Assembly: GCA_963422465.1 (NCBI GenBank)
Contig: OY730172.1
Span: 124,001-188,000, forward strand
Direction of reading: 5' to 3'
DNA: 64,000 nt
Origin: Lichina pygmaea
Lineage: Eukaryota > Ascomycota > Lichinomycetes > Lichinales > Lichinaceae
The notes below the pieces were generated by a model. The model did no database searches. It was not told the origin of the DNA and worked only from the letters and a program-made list of their open reading frames with translations. The position numbers were made by a program, and so were the translations under genes. Each line of letters begins with the position of its first letter. Position 1 is the stretch's first letter. This document shows, piece by piece, positions 10,442 to 22,300 of this stretch.

Positions 10442-11355
10442 ATGAGATCTGCGATCGCCTTCCTCTGTGCCCTGACCGGCTTGGTCGGCGCCTACACCAC
10501 GCCGGTCGGGGAACCGACTGGAAATCCTATCTACAAACCTGGTCTGGGCGAGGTCGTGCCCAAGGGCGAGCCCTACACAATCACCTGGGATGTAAGCAAA
10601 AGCGCCCTGTCGAAGCCCGCGACGACGGATGGAGCTGACAAGCACCTCGCCCTGGTCGACAGCCCACGAGCGCCGGCACCGTGACCCTGCTCCTCCTGCG
10701 CGGACCCAGCGAGAATGTCGTGCCTCTGTACCCGATCGTCGAGAAGATCGAGAACACCGGCTCCTACACGTGGCTGCCCGCAGACGATCTCGAGCCAGAC
10801 ACCAGCCGATACGGGATCCAACTGATCCAGGATGCCGACGGCGCCTACCAATGGTCGACCCAGTTCGGCATCGGCGGCGAGGCCCCGAGCGAGTCTTCCT
10901 CGGCCACCGAGTACCCTTCCTCCACCGACCCTGCCTCGTCCAGCGAGTACCCTTCGTCCAGCGAGTATCCCTCGACCAGCGACATCACCTCCGCCACCGT
11001 TGCGCCGACGGTGTCGCCGCCGTCGTCGATGGGCTACAACTCGACCGTGTACCCGGACTACAACTCGACCACCGCCGTCTACGGCACCGGTACCGGCGTC
11101 TCGCTCCCGACCGCGACGCTCGAGTCGACCGCCAGCCACAATGACACCACCGCCTACACTTTCCACACCAGCACCGCCAGCACCGCCGAGGCGACAGGCG
11201 CTTCCTTGACTCCGTCGTCGCCGTCGGGATCCGACGCTCCCAATGCGACGATCCTCCCGCTCACCGACGTCAACGCCGGCTCGCAGCTCGCAGCTCTTCC
11301 TCTCGGCACCGTCGTGATGACGGCCGTCGGTCTCTTCGCCGCCTTGTACCTGTAA
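10442..11355 (+). CDS. Secreted GPI-anchored Ser/Thr-rich protein with Kre9/KNH-like domain
   Basis: Two exons, 10442-10591 and 10663-11355, encode 280 residues. The 71 bp intron starts GTAAGC, has a GCTGAC branch-like site and ends ACAG; splicing joins TITWD to PTSAGTVTL in frame. Residues 1-18 are a signal peptide (AIAFLCALTGLVGA core). Residues about 25-110 match the N-terminal domain of the Kre9/KNH Ser-Thr-rich GPI-anchored membrane family: a PxxGxxYTITWDPTSAGTVTL strand pattern, then SYTWLPADDL and YGIQLIQD. A long Ser/Thr/Pro stretch with several N-glycosylation sequons (NST, NDT) follows. The C-terminus has a small-residue site (NAGS) and a hydrophobic tail (GTVVMTAVGLFAALYL), as required for GPI attachment. 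Expected at the plasma membrane or cell wall; members of the family are linked to beta-glucan assembly, but the exact role here is unknown. Confidence 0.92.
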
Positions 11356-12083
11356 CTCGTCGCTCCGTCTCGTCGCAGGAATGGGTTGGCGCGGTCGAGA
11401 TGATGCGTGGAACGACCTCGGTCGGGCCGAGGGCGGGAGCGCATTGTGGTCTAATAATTGCATCTGCCTCAGTCCAGAGACAATTTAATGTAGCATGATA
11501 CCAATAGAGGGCACTTCAACTCCCAAGCCCCGTGTCGCTTTTGATATCGGACCAGTGCTGCTGCGAGATGACTCTGTACGACAGTTCTTCGAACCAACCG
11601 TGCAAGCGTCGGCTTCCGCCGGTTTCACCGTTCCCAGTCCGGCGCAGAGCCGCACCACGGCGTCTGTTGATACAGGATCATCCTTGATCTGGAGGCATTA
11701 GCGAAGCACTTCCATCACCAACCACCATCATCACCATTGGTATCAAGTGTCAGTGTCTTGCAGTCTGCACTCGTATCGAGTGATCTTTCCGTTCTTGTCT
11801 GGTTCTTGCTGTGTGCCTGGAGGCTGTTTTCTGGTTCAAGAGCTGCCTGCCGGAGCCAGAACTTGCTGTGTCATGACTTCTGACCTCTTATTTGCCTTTT
11901 CATACTCTGTCATAAGTATCCCAAGGGAGATGACGAAGTCTGCTTTCGCCGCTGGAACGTCGCCGTTGGACGAGCCTTTGCGCGCCTCGTCACCTCCTGG
12001 AACCTGGTGTCCCTGCGTTCAAGGCCCCACCTCGCTCTGCAGAGGCTCGACCCTTGGATTCACGGGCCAGCGGGTACCAAGGT
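11356..12083. other. Intergenic, no gene recognised
   Basis: 3' flank of the GPI-protein gene followed by anonymous sequence. No conserved frame recognised. Confidence 0.5.
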
Positions 12084-12495
12084 AGCCTTTTCGGCATGGC
12101 CTCTTTCAGCTCATCGAAAGCGTTCACCGTCTCACTCCCAGATTCGCTGCAGACAAGCTGCACGTCTCCTTCTTCCAGTCTGTCCGGGCAGATGAAGATA
12201 GCCTTGCTGGAAACTCATACATACACGTCCATCTCGAGCAGACTGGGTGGGCTCTTGTGTGGCCTGGTCGAAGGACAAGACGACGATGTCGGCCTCGTCC
12301 TGCTTCTCAAGCTCCCACTCCACCTGTTGGCGATACGGGGCAAAGTTGATGTCCTCACGCCACGAGCTTTCCCAATCGGGCAGAGACGGATTGCAGATGG
12401 TGACGGGAGCGTCTGAGAGGGAGAGCCCCTCACGCCGGTCCTATGGGCCAACCTTGCTAGTAGTACCGGCGAGGAAGATGGACCCGACATCTTCG
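12084..12495 (-). pseudogene. Nucleoside 2-deoxyribosyltransferase-like pseudogene
   Basis: The minus strand encodes, in pieces, a domain of the nucleoside 2-deoxyribosyltransferase-like family: SIFLAGTTSK at the start, PSLPDWESSWREDI and QQVEWELEKQDEADIVVLSF in the middle, then SLLEMDVYV and KAIFICPDRLEEGDVQLV. In the family the segments read IFLAGTT..., DWDSSWREDI, QVEWELE...ADVV..FDP and ISLLELGL, in this order, so the homology is secure. The frame is broken by an in-frame TAG right after TSKVGP where the family has tryptophan, by a one-base shift before SLLEM, and by a TGA after VYV. No intact start region was found. It is therefore a dead copy of a host gene. Confidence 0.8.
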
Positions 12496-14738
12496 AGAGC
12501 CGTATGCGAAGACGCGCAGATGATCTGGCTATGCAATGGACCCATTCTCAAGCACAGGAAGCTTGGGAGCTGTCCGCGAGACGAAGAAACAGGAGAGAAG
12601 ACGGCGAAGATGAAGTCGAGACATGAACTTCGAAATCCCTTCGGCTGAGGTAGAAAAGCGGGCGCTATGCTTGCGAGGCTCCCTTGCTGTACGGTACAGG
12701 CGACAGAGGCGGTTCCAAGCTCAGCGCAGTCGACGAGCTCCTTTGTCATGGACGTGCGCCTAGAGCAAGCCAGACGACTTTTGGTTTTTCGTAGACAGAT
12801 GATCTGTTGGGCTCCAGAATTCCTTGAAGGGTATTGCTATGAAAGAAATCAAGAGTTGGTTCAATGTCTCGGGAGCATAGGAGGGTGGCGTCTCCCTCGG
12901 AGCATCAAGAGGGTATAAACACCCTCACACGCCTTTCCCAATCCCAGCCGGGCACATGTGCAGCTTGGAGGATGGGGTCTCTCAGCAGAAGGGACCTCCA
13001 GCAGACATCTCCGTTGTTCCTGCGTTTCCATCCAAGCCGTTTCTAGCAGTCCCAATGGTATCGGGCTCCTTTTGTCGACTTGACCGTGACTCAATTGACT
13101 TGCAGTCATCTTACATCTAACCGATTAAACTAAAATGTTACAGTGGATGCAGCAGAGCAGAAGCCTGATGGAGCTTTGGAGTCTCGCGGCGAGAGCTCCC
13201 CAAAGCATCGTTCACGCAGCTTTGCCTTGCCCTTTGGTTCATACTAGAAGGTTTCTCGTGCCTCTCCAGGACGTGTTCCATACAGTATTCTGAGCAATCT
13301 CATTAGAGCAAGAAGAATAGATCATAATCCGAGATTTGTTGGCTAACCCGAGCATCAAACACTGAGATGAGGTCGGGAAGCTGAAGTCAACGAGCGCTGT
13401 TTATGGCGGGTAAGTCGAAGGAGCTCTCCAATAGTATATTTCTGGGTGCTTATGACTGACTCGTCAACAAGGTCTCGACACAGCTTCAGCAGCTGAGAAG
13501 GCCAGATGACATCTCCCTGAGATATCATGCAGTCTCGTGGTCCCGACAGGGTGCCATGGTCCAAACAGATTTCAATTTGCATACCGTACGCTAGAACCGA
13601 GGGCCTGCAACAGCCCACTGAATGGTTCGTGATAGCTACCTGGCAGGGGTATGGTGAGACATAGCACGCTGCAAAGAGCACAAGGACTATGAGCTTGGGG
13701 TTGATGGCGAAAACTGACCAGTGAAGCGGGAGGAGACACGTTCGACAATACTGAGAGATGGATTTCCAAGGAGAGGGCGCGAATTTGAGAGGCTAGCGTA
13801 CCCAACTCTACAATACTTGAACCTCATAACTGAATCAATCAGCGAAACCAAAAGGAACAGCCAGGGAAAAGTTTGCACGACGTGGTCCCTTCGCCTTACC
13901 GAGCAAAGGCTCGACGGCGAAGTTCATCCTGACGATAAAAATCCCAGGGACGAAAAACACAAGGAGAGTGGGGTGAAGAAGAGCAGATCAGAGAAGAAAG
14001 GAGCAGAGGACATGTTTCCCACAGTACCATACTTGCTATTTTCGAGATTGCAGGGAGAAGAACGCCAGGCGAGCTCTGTTCCTCCTCCTCCTCCTCCTCC
14101 TCCTTCTCCTTCTCCCTGTTCCACCGCCCTTGCTGTCTATTTTCTGTCCTCTTATGAACCGACTTGATCATACCCTGTGGACAAACAGAGCAGATCAGAG
14201 CAACCCGGAGTAAGCCAGCCGCACATGATTTCCATACGGTACCCACGTCCAGTACGAAAGTTCCAGGCGAAACTAGTCTCCTTATTGATCTATCACCAGC
14301 GGAACAGCCTACTTGAAACCCCATCTCAGATTTAGAACCAGGCCCGAGCCTAGTGTTCAGGACCGTGGGTTCAGGGCCGAGGCTCAGTGTTCAGACTTCA
14401 GCTCTCAGGCTCCAGGTTACGTCTCACCTCCCTCTGCTTCAAACTGCCACAGCACCCTACAGCAGGTACGTATCGCCGTCGAACACGCAAGAGAGAAAGA
14501 ATGATTGAAAAAAGAGGAAGCACAATCTGTTTGTTCGTGTTTGGACCAACGCTATGAATAATGGTTCTCTGTTGGTGATCATTTGTTTCCTCTGCTGTGA
14601 CAAAGGCTCGGTCCTTCGTACTTTCATATCTATGTGTATGTAACATGCAGCAGTGTGCAGACTTTGATGTCGTTCGTTGGTCTGTGATCATGCTCGTTGG
14701 TCGTGCTCTGTTCATTATAGGTCTCCTTCTCCCCCTCA
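12496..14738. other. Intergenic region, no supported gene
   Basis: Several open frames exist, but none shows conserved motifs or splice-joined continuity. A CTC-rich run lies at about 14080-14115. A minus-strand stretch at about 13360-13570 looks mildly protein-like, but I cannot assign it. Confidence 0.45.
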
Positions 14739-14784
14739 CCCCCCCCCCCCCCCCCCTCCACACACACACACACACACACACACA
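14739..14784 (+). repeat. C18 homopolymer followed by (CA)n microsatellite
   Basis: C-run 14739-14756, then alternating CA to about 14784. Confidence 0.95.
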
Positions 14785-14941
14785 AATCATAACAATAACA
14801 ACTGCCACGCCTTAATGTCACGTCCTGCTTGAGAGAATGCTGACTGCCACCGCACACAGACAAAAAGGATGCAGTACGTTCCCCATGCACATCAATATCT
14901 AAACCTTGTCGCGATGCAATGGCGTTGTGGCCAATAAAGTG

Positions 14942-17665
14942 TCAGTTCACCCCCTGTCTGCCTCGATAGGGATAAGGGAAAGAATAGAGGTTGCTGGCCC
15001 CACCGCCCATGTGCATCCGGCAAATCGTCTCCGATTGGTCGCGGACGTGGGAGATGAGCGCGGAGACGAGGTTTGTCGAGTTTCTGAGGAGGCTTCGGAA
15101 GTTCTGCCTGGTCGAGCGGCGGTTGCTGCATTGCGGGCAGTGGTGGGCAGCATGTTGCTCCTGCTGTTGGCGGACACGTGCGGCTAAACCTGGAGACATG
15201 ATGCGTCGCAACGCGGTGGCGGGCGTGCGCGAGGCGACATCGTCGGCGACAACGCTGTTGTCGTTGTTGATGGCGAGCCCCTGGCTCGGCGACCCACCCT
15301 GCGCGACATCGTCAATGTGGGCCATCTCAACTGTGGCTTCTCCGTCCACCGGTCGGACAGCTTTCGTGCCCAGTCGGAAAACAAACCCCAGCAGAGCCCA
15401 TGCGAGGTCCGCAGCGGCTTTGATCCAACAGAGCATGCACACGCCGTGCGTGACTACCTTGCGGACGATCCTAGCCGGCGCCAGAAAGACGCGCGATAGC
15501 ACTCCCAGAGCCCTGGAGGCCACCCATACCACGCTGCGGCCGCATAGAGGCTGGATGAAATCCACAAGACGGCAACAGCAGTGGTCACAATGAGTCCGGT
15601 TCGTCTCTGATGCTTCCACGATTGGCGTCTCGCGCGGCTCTGGCGTCTTCGGGACGGTCGTCTGCTCGACGGGCTTCTCGGGAGACTTTGGAGATAGCTC
15701 GCCGTCGGCGTGGCTGCCAAGTTTCTGGAGCTCGGCAAAAAGGCTCTGCGTCCTGGGACCCACCGAACGCCGCTCCGCGCTTCCGCTCAGCCCGTCAAGG
15801 GCGGACCGAGCACTATCAATCCCCCCGTCCTGCTGCATCGGGCTTTGGCTTGCGAGCCTCAGACGCTCGAGCGCGCCTTCCGAACCGAAGGCCCTTTCCA
15901 GCTCATCCCAGGTCGTGAGCGAGACGGGTCTGCTCGACGGCGCCGAGAGGCCTTCGAGCACTTCCAGATCCTGCGCGGTCGATCCGCGTCGGAGATGCGA
16001 CGGGAGCAGAACCACCGACTGCGGTCGTCTGGCCCTGGGAGTTGGTTGGTCGTCCAGATCGCCGTTGGCGAACGAGCTCGACACCGAGCATGAGCCAGCC
16101 TGAGAGGTGATGGGCAGGATGAGCTGCTTCGGACGCGCGGATCCCCCGATGAACCGCCTCATGCGACGGTGCCTGTGGGAGGGCCTCTCCCTGGCAAAGA
16201 TTGCCGATCGCACAGGAGACTCGAGACTGACGGCCGTGTCCGACAACATCGAAATGCGACGCGACGAAGCCGGCCGACGCCCTTCGACGTTCGCCAGCGC
16301 CTGCTCGAATGAAGAAACACCCTCGCGACTGGTCGCCGAAGGATCTTGCTCGGCGGAACATGACCCCTCTTCCGCTCCGGCGCTCTCGACGGCCTCGGAA
16401 CTGTCATGTCGGGTCTCAGCTGGAAAAGGCTTCGACGAGACCGAGTGCTCGGCGTTGTCAGCACCATCATCGTTGGTGGAGGCCTGTGCTGACTCGGAGG
16501 CTGTTGACAGGCGCGGGATCCTTAGGGTCAAGCGACGCTTCTTGCCCCGCCGCTCGTCGAGCCCGAACGTCGGGGAGCCCATGCGGTGGCTCTCGCCCTT
16601 TGCCGGCGACTGCGCCAGAAGCTCGGTAAGAACATCCAGGCGTCTCGACAGCGCGAGGTTCTGGTCGTGCATCTCATCGATCATGGCGGCGTCCTTCCGA
16701 AGGCGTTCGACCTCGCATTCCAACTCGACCACTCGGCCATCCTTGAGCTCCATCTCTCGTTCGAGGCTCCGGATCCGCGTCTTGAGACTGGCTTCGATCT
16801 CCAACCGCACTTGCGTCTCCTCCTGCACGCGCTCGTTGAACTTCTTCTCCCACTCGGACACCTCCTGCCGCAGCACGCGCGACTCGGTCGTCAACGACCT
16901 GAGCTTCGACGACTGGAGCTTCGTCGAGCTTGGCGAGGTCAAGGATCGCAGCTGGTTCTGCATCCCTGACAGCTGCGCCTCGAGGTGGTCGATGTATTCG
17001 GAAACCTCACCGCTTGGGAAGGTGGCGCTGATCCGTCTTGCATGGCGTGCCTTGAGACGCTTTGCGTTCGAGGGCGATTGGCCTAGCGTGCCTTTGCATT
17101 GGTGGGCCTCGCCAAGGGTCATCCTGCCGAGCGGGGACCTCATCTCTGTGGCGTCTGGGCTGCGGTTCTCGTCGTTGTTTATGTTTCCCGCCTGGTCGAA
17201 GGTCCGGTCCAGCGACGTCTTTCGGAAAGGCGCGATCTGGTTCGAATCGACTAAGCCGTGCGGGCTGGCCTGGGATCGGGCTGGTGCGTTCGCTATGTCT
17301 CCCAAGACGTTCGATTCCGGCAGGCTTGAAGACAAGATGCTTTCCGTCGACCCTCCGGTCTGGTGTCCTTGCGATTCGACTTTGTCTAGGCTGGATGGCG
17401 GCTCGAGTGAGGGTGCACGGCAGCGGCCTTGGGACAGGCTTCTGGGAATGAGGGCAGATCCACGGAAGCCAGCAGAACGCATCTGCAGGCGGCGATTGTG
17501 GGGACTAAAAAAGGTCGACGACGGCGAGGGGAGCCGCGACTTGAACATGGAGGGCCGTGAAGAATCCGGCGACGGGGACACGGCGCCCGATGACGGCTGA
17601 GAACGGACAGTGACCGGCAGAGATGAGCCCTCGGCCTGGTCGGAAAGCCGAGGAATTCTCGACAT
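14942..17665 (-). CDS. Unknown 907-residue coiled-coil protein with Cys clusters and a hydrophobic C-terminal region
   Basis: A single uninterrupted minus-strand frame of 907 codons, far too long to be chance. I do not recognise the family. Residues 1-210 are Ser/Pro-rich and probably disordered. Residues about 222-350 form a strong coiled coil (heptads such as EYIDHLEAQLSGMQNQLRSL and SLEREMELKDGRVVELECEV). A basic motif RRGKKRR follows near 372. Residues 400-690 are again low in order and Ser-rich. Near 692 there is a cysteine cluster (HCDHCCCR), then a hydrophobic segment to about 766 that could form one or more membrane helices (VVWVASRALGVLSRVFLAP and LAWALLGFVFRLG). A second cysteine motif HHCPQC lies near 841. 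The layout suggests a structural or tethering protein at a membrane, but this is inference. It converges with nothing nearby; about 1.7 kb separates its start from the end of Kap120. Confidence 0.85.
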   Translation of the reverse strand: MSRIPRLSDQAEGSSLPVTVRSQPSSGAVSPSPDSSRPSMFKSRLPSPSSTFFSPHNRRLQMRSAGFRGSALIPRSLSQGRCRAPSLEPPSSLDKVESQGHQTGGSTESILSSSLPESNVLGDIANAPARSQASPHGLVDSNQIAPFRKTSLDRTFDQAGNINNDENRSPDATEMRSPLGRMTLGEAHQCKGTLGQSPSNAKRLKARHARRISATFPSGEVSEYIDHLEAQLSGMQNQLRSLTSPSSTKLQSSKLRSLTTESRVLRQEVSEWEKKFNERVQEETQVRLEIEASLKTRIRSLEREMELKDGRVVELECEVERLRKDAAMIDEMHDQNLALSRRLDVLTELLAQSPAKGESHRMGSPTFGLDERRGKKRRLTLRIPRLSTASESAQASTNDDGADNAEHSVSSKPFPAETRHDSSEAVESAGAEEGSCSAEQDPSATSREGVSSFEQALANVEGRRPASSRRISMLSDTAVSLESPVRSAIFARERPSHRHRRMRRFIGGSARPKQLILPITSQAGSCSVSSSFANGDLDDQPTPRARRPQSVVLLPSHLRRGSTAQDLEVLEGLSAPSSRPVSLTTWDELERAFGSEGALERLRLASQSPMQQDGGIDSARSALDGLSGSAERRSVGPRTQSLFAELQKLGSHADGELSPKSPEKPVEQTTVPKTPEPRETPIVEASETNRTHCDHCCCRLVDFIQPLCGRSVVWVASRALGVLSRVFLAPARIVRKVVTHGVCMLCWIKAAADLAWALLGFVFRLGTKAVRPVDGEATVEMAHIDDVAQGGSPSQGLAINNDNSVVADDVASRTPATALRRIMSPGLAARVRQQQEQHAAHHCPQCSNRRSTRQNFRSLLRNSTNLVSALISHVRDQSETICRMHMGGGASNLYSFPYPYRGRQGVN

Positions 17666-19353
17666 GGCGCCAGGAATGCTGTGCTTGGGCGAGGTCTCAG
17701 AACCTTCCCGACCCAGCTACGGTAATCTCTCCGACATGAAGACGCGGAGATTTCAAGGCGCTGGACGGGTCATGGTCAAGCCTGCTCCGCTGGATTGGCA
17801 ACGGAGATAGTGGAGAAGTAGGCCGTCGTTCAGTGACATATGATGATGATATCATCAAAGACAAAATGACGAAGAGCGAGAACGAGCAACAACAGCAACA
17901 GCAACAACAGCAACCACCGAGCTGGAACCTCGCCAGGTCCCGAGTCCGCCCCCTCCAGGAACGGTCAAGAGGCAGGAGCTTCCGGGAGATGAACGAATGA
18001 CGGGGAATGACCGGCACCCCGCACGCCAACGGATCTGCGCCGCTACTGTGGGTGGCTGCTGCCCTTGCCAGAATTATTGTTGTTGTTGTCGTTACAAAGT
18101 GGCGTAGCGGGGCCCACGCGTAAGAAGGAGGGATCGGATCTAAGACGGACGGAGAAGGGGGTGAGATGAGAGGGAAGCCAGCCACATCCGTCCACGGACC
18201 TGTTCGAGGCGTTCGTTCAAGGCAAGGGAAAAAAACTGGAAATGTCCGTCCGTCTCTCCATCTCTCTCTCTCTGTGCCGCGTGGGAAATCTTCAGTGGAG
18301 CTACTGTACGGAGTTACTGTCACTTACGGCTAGATCTACACTTGGCTCGACCTGACTTGGAGCCGAGCTTTCTTTTGCCGGCCCGACCGCTCGGCCGCCT
18401 CGGGCCAAGGCACAGCCACAGCCACAGCCACAGCCATGCAGGCACAGCCACAGACGCAGACGCAGATAGCAACCAAAAGATGAACATTCCCATTCCCGTG
18501 CCCGTTCCCATCCGTCCAAGTAACAGTACGTTCCATACATACATACCTTTGTACAAAGGTTAGTTTGAAACATGTCACGGGGGGCACATGACCAGTGGGG
18601 GGGGGGGAGCAGTCAGTAGCAACAGGACTTTGGAGTGACGTACCGTACAGTACAAGCTCTAAATCAGATGAAACGAATGCACGGGATAGTTCAACCGGAC
18701 TACGAGTACTTGTACACAATGTACAGTACTTCCATACCTTGTCCAAAGGCACGTATCGGACTTTGTCAGTACTCCGTATGATGCTCCATATCTGGGTTCC
18801 ATATCAGTACTTCTGTACTGAGTACGTAATCCTACCAATACGTATTTGTGTATGAGTACGGAGTACTTCCGTACAAGTATGCGGATCGTACGGGAGTACG
18901 TATGTACTACAGTACACAGTACAAAGTACATGGGGAGGTGCGACCTGAGAAAGGCTGCTTATGTCATGTCATCATCGAGCCGTTGGGCGGGGATCACATG
19001 CTACAGTAAGGTACGGAAGTACAGGGGCACTGGCAAGGACCCGAGATGGTTGATCGGGAGGATATCGGAGAAGCTGCGGTACCAACGTATTACGAGCGAT
19101 ACGAGTACATCTGTGCACTACAAAAGCCGCTGTGAATTGGTGGCGCCTCTTTCGGCACAGTGGTAGATTGCCAGTGCGACAGTATCACAGTTGGAACCGT
19201 AGCGTCATGTCCCACCACATCTCCGTTTCTTGTCCGTGGCGGTACTGTCAAACGGACGAGCCAGCAGAGCCGTCGTGTCATTTCAGCGACTCAGAGCTAC
19301 TTCGTTCGCTCCCCATACCACCGACCTTGCTCCCTTCACATCCTACTTGGACC
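17666..19353. other. Intergenic region with CAG/CA-type and GTAC repeats
   Basis: 5' flank of the coiled-coil protein gene on the left and 3' flank of Kap120 on the right. It contains an AACAGC-like stretch near 17886-17912, a CACAGC-type repeat at about 18412-18465, a G-run at 18598-18608, and GTAC palindromes at 18863-18874 and 19011-19022. No gene recognised. Confidence 0.55.
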
Positions 19354-22300
19354 TCACACGACGCCGAGCTTCCCAAAGTTGCGGATGACGTCCTTGTCCA
19401 CGTTCGCGAGCCAGTCGTTCTGAAAAGGCTCCTGTCCGCCACATGCCGCAATGCTCTGCTGCAGCTGGTTCCGGACAAAGTCCGCCGTGTTGACGCGGCG
19501 CACGGGGTCGGCGAAGCTAAGCTGCGGAAGAGGTCAGCGGAACTGAGCCTGTAACAACCCTTGTATGTGAGACTGCTCTTCGCACCATTCGCCGACGCTT
19601 GTCCTCGGGCGGTTCCGGTTCGGTGGGCGCTAGATCTTGCGAGTCTTGAAACACAAGATTGCTGTAGATATGATGTCAGCTGTCCGAGCCTCTCTCCGAC
19701 AGGAAGTACTGATGAAACGTACTCAGTCCCGGTGGTGTCACTGCCCTCCTGAACTTCCGTGATGACGTCTGTCCAGACCGTCATGAGATCCTGCAGGCGG
19801 CCTAGGATCCACGGTGCCGCAGTCTGCAGCATGTTAGTGAGGCCGAGGCAGCTCAGCTTGCGATGCGTCGGATGCCCGATGTTCCCGAAATGACTGAACC
19901 ATTCATCGACCAACCAACTCATGGTCTGCCCAACGTCTTCCCCGTAGACCGCCGCCACTGTCTGTAGCACGGTACATAGCCCACGCGGGTCGGCGAGAGC
20001 CAAACGAGAGATGATGCAGAAGTAGTCCGTCTCGATCACTCCCGCCACGCTGGAGGCCTTCTTTTTCGGCCCTGTGGTCTGGTTTGCTTCCCAGTTTCCT
20101 CGCAGGCCGTCAACTACCTTAAAAAGCAGACCGCAATCGGCGAGCTGTGTAGCGATGAACGTCGCGGCCTGCACGCCCCCGACCATGTCCGCTTCTCGGA
20201 TGACGGTGTCGACTATGTGGGAGATGACGCCGTTGGCCTCCGATTTCAGGCTGCCCAGCAACGATGCCAGCGCCGGAAGCATCTGACTCCGGATCTGAGT
20301 ATCCAGCATCTGACTGGGTGCGAGGACGATGTACGACTCGGTGATCTCGAACGCTTTGCGGAGGTGCTCGCTGCCAAGCTCGTAGAGATGGAATAGATAT
20401 GGTGCAAGCGGAAGGACGTCCCCGGCGGCAGAGTCTGGCGTTTGGATGAGGATGGCCGCCCACAGATCCAACGCATCTTCCAGGAGATAGACCTGAGTAT
20501 CCTGAACAATAGATGTCGTAAGCACCATAAAACCAATGGCAAGGGGCGAAATCTCCAGGGACTTACGGAGCCTGGCTCGACTGCATGCTTGATCAACGGC
20601 ACCACCAAAGCGTGATATCGTTGTGATCCGTCTTTCATGGCGTTCATTAGCTTTGTCAGAATCGAGAGGATGGCCTGTTTCAGGAGATGCTCTTGGCCCG
20701 ACTGCTCCCATAGTTGCGGTAGAGGAGACACGATCAGTTCTGCAAAGGGTGCAATCTTGCGGCCGCGTTAGCCAGCGTCATACATGTGTTGGCAAAGAAA
20801 CCGAGCTCCTACCAAGTGTTCCAGCCGATCCACAATGACGCTAACGGTGTTGAGAAGGGCCATCTTCGTGTCCGTGAGCTCCACCTCCTGAATCAATGCC
20901 ATGATGGGGCCCAGGATCTGGGGAGTGAAGGGCACAAAGGCCTTTGGAATGAATTCCATCTCGTCAGCGACAGGCCGGAACTGTTTCGCTGCCGTAACTC
21001 GAACTATCTGGTCGTTCATGGGGTCGTGCTTGTTGAGAAAGTGCTGAAAGATCTGGTAGACCAACGGCCGATTGTCCACCGAGATTCTGACCGGCACCCA
21101 CTGTCCAAGCATGATGGCGATACGGCGACGGAGGATGTTGTATCCCGGCTTGCTCTCCTGCACCTCGGCAACCAGCCTCGAGCAGAGAAAGCCGTCAAAG
21201 TCGATCTCCTGATGCAGCACGGCCGCCGAAAGGCCAACGGCGGAGTAGACAGCATCCTTGAATAGCAGATCCTGACAGTCGTTGGCTATCCACCGTCAGA
21301 TGCGAGCCCAGCCGACATGCTGCGCTCGGAGAGACTTACTGGCCACGGTTTTCAGCACTGCCAGCATCGGTTCTACCAGCAGAGCCTTGAAGTGTATCAT
21401 GAGGTCCAGGAAGAGCTTCTCGGCACATGGCCGTATGGAAAACTCCCAACCGTCTCCCTCGCTTTCCTCTCGGTGTTCCCATTCTTCCGGTTCCTCGCTC
21501 CACTCGCGCAAGTCGTTCTCGCCGAAGATCAGCAACCGCGTGACGATAATCTCCATCATCTGGCGGACGAAGCTCTCCGTGAGAAGCTCCGTCTTGATCA
21601 TGGTCGTCGCTGTTCTCAGCTCCTCCTTCTCTTCTGGCTTCCGCAAGCGAAAAGACGGCGCGGGACTGAACGCCAGTCGCACACAGGCTCGCAGAAGCAG
21701 GAGGCTCTTGAGGCCGAGTTTTTCCAGCAGCGGCTTCTCGTGCTCGTCCCTGTCACCCTCGCTGATGATATTTCCTGGATCCAGCCGCTTGCTGGAGCCA
21801 TCTCGCTCGACATACTGGACGACGACCGCCCAGTAGCCCCGAACAATCTCGAGAGAGTCTGGAAGGAGTACAAAGGCACCTGGGTGGACCCTCGCCATCT
21901 CCAGGTGCAACTTTGACAGCTGTAGGATATGCTTCTCGATGTGCTGCCGGATCTCTGGCGCTAGAGAAGTCTCGTTCACGACCAGAGGCAGAAAGTCACC
22001 AAAGTGATTTTTACTGACGGCCCAAAACTCCCGGACCTCCGTGCTCCTCTGAGGGAATTCGTAGCCAGCCACCAGAAGCCGTCGTAGGATCTTAAGGATC
22101 ATCAGGGTCTGGTCGATGGCGTCTACGGCTCCACCTTCGTCTTCCCCACTCCCTTGTAAGAAATCCCGCCATTGCTGAAATCTTTTGATATATATTGCGA
22201 AAAGGACGGAGACGATCTCAGGTGTGACCGACTGCAGGCTCGATCGAGATCGCTGTAGGCGTGCAGTCGAAAGCTCTTTGACGACGTAGAGAAGAATGAG

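Noticed and set aside
10573-11463. 296-codon minus-strand open frame
   Set aside because: Antisense shadow of the GPI-anchored protein gene, very Arg/Gly/Val-rich, as expected opposite Ser/Thr/Pro-rich coding.
13355-13681. Minus-strand stretch with protein-like composition
   Set aside because: No family could be recognised and no splice partners were found; not enough to call a gene or a relic.
16107-17600. 497-codon open frame on the plus strand
   Set aside because: It is antisense to the 907-codon coiled-coil gene, has arginine/serine-rich shadow composition and no motif of its own.
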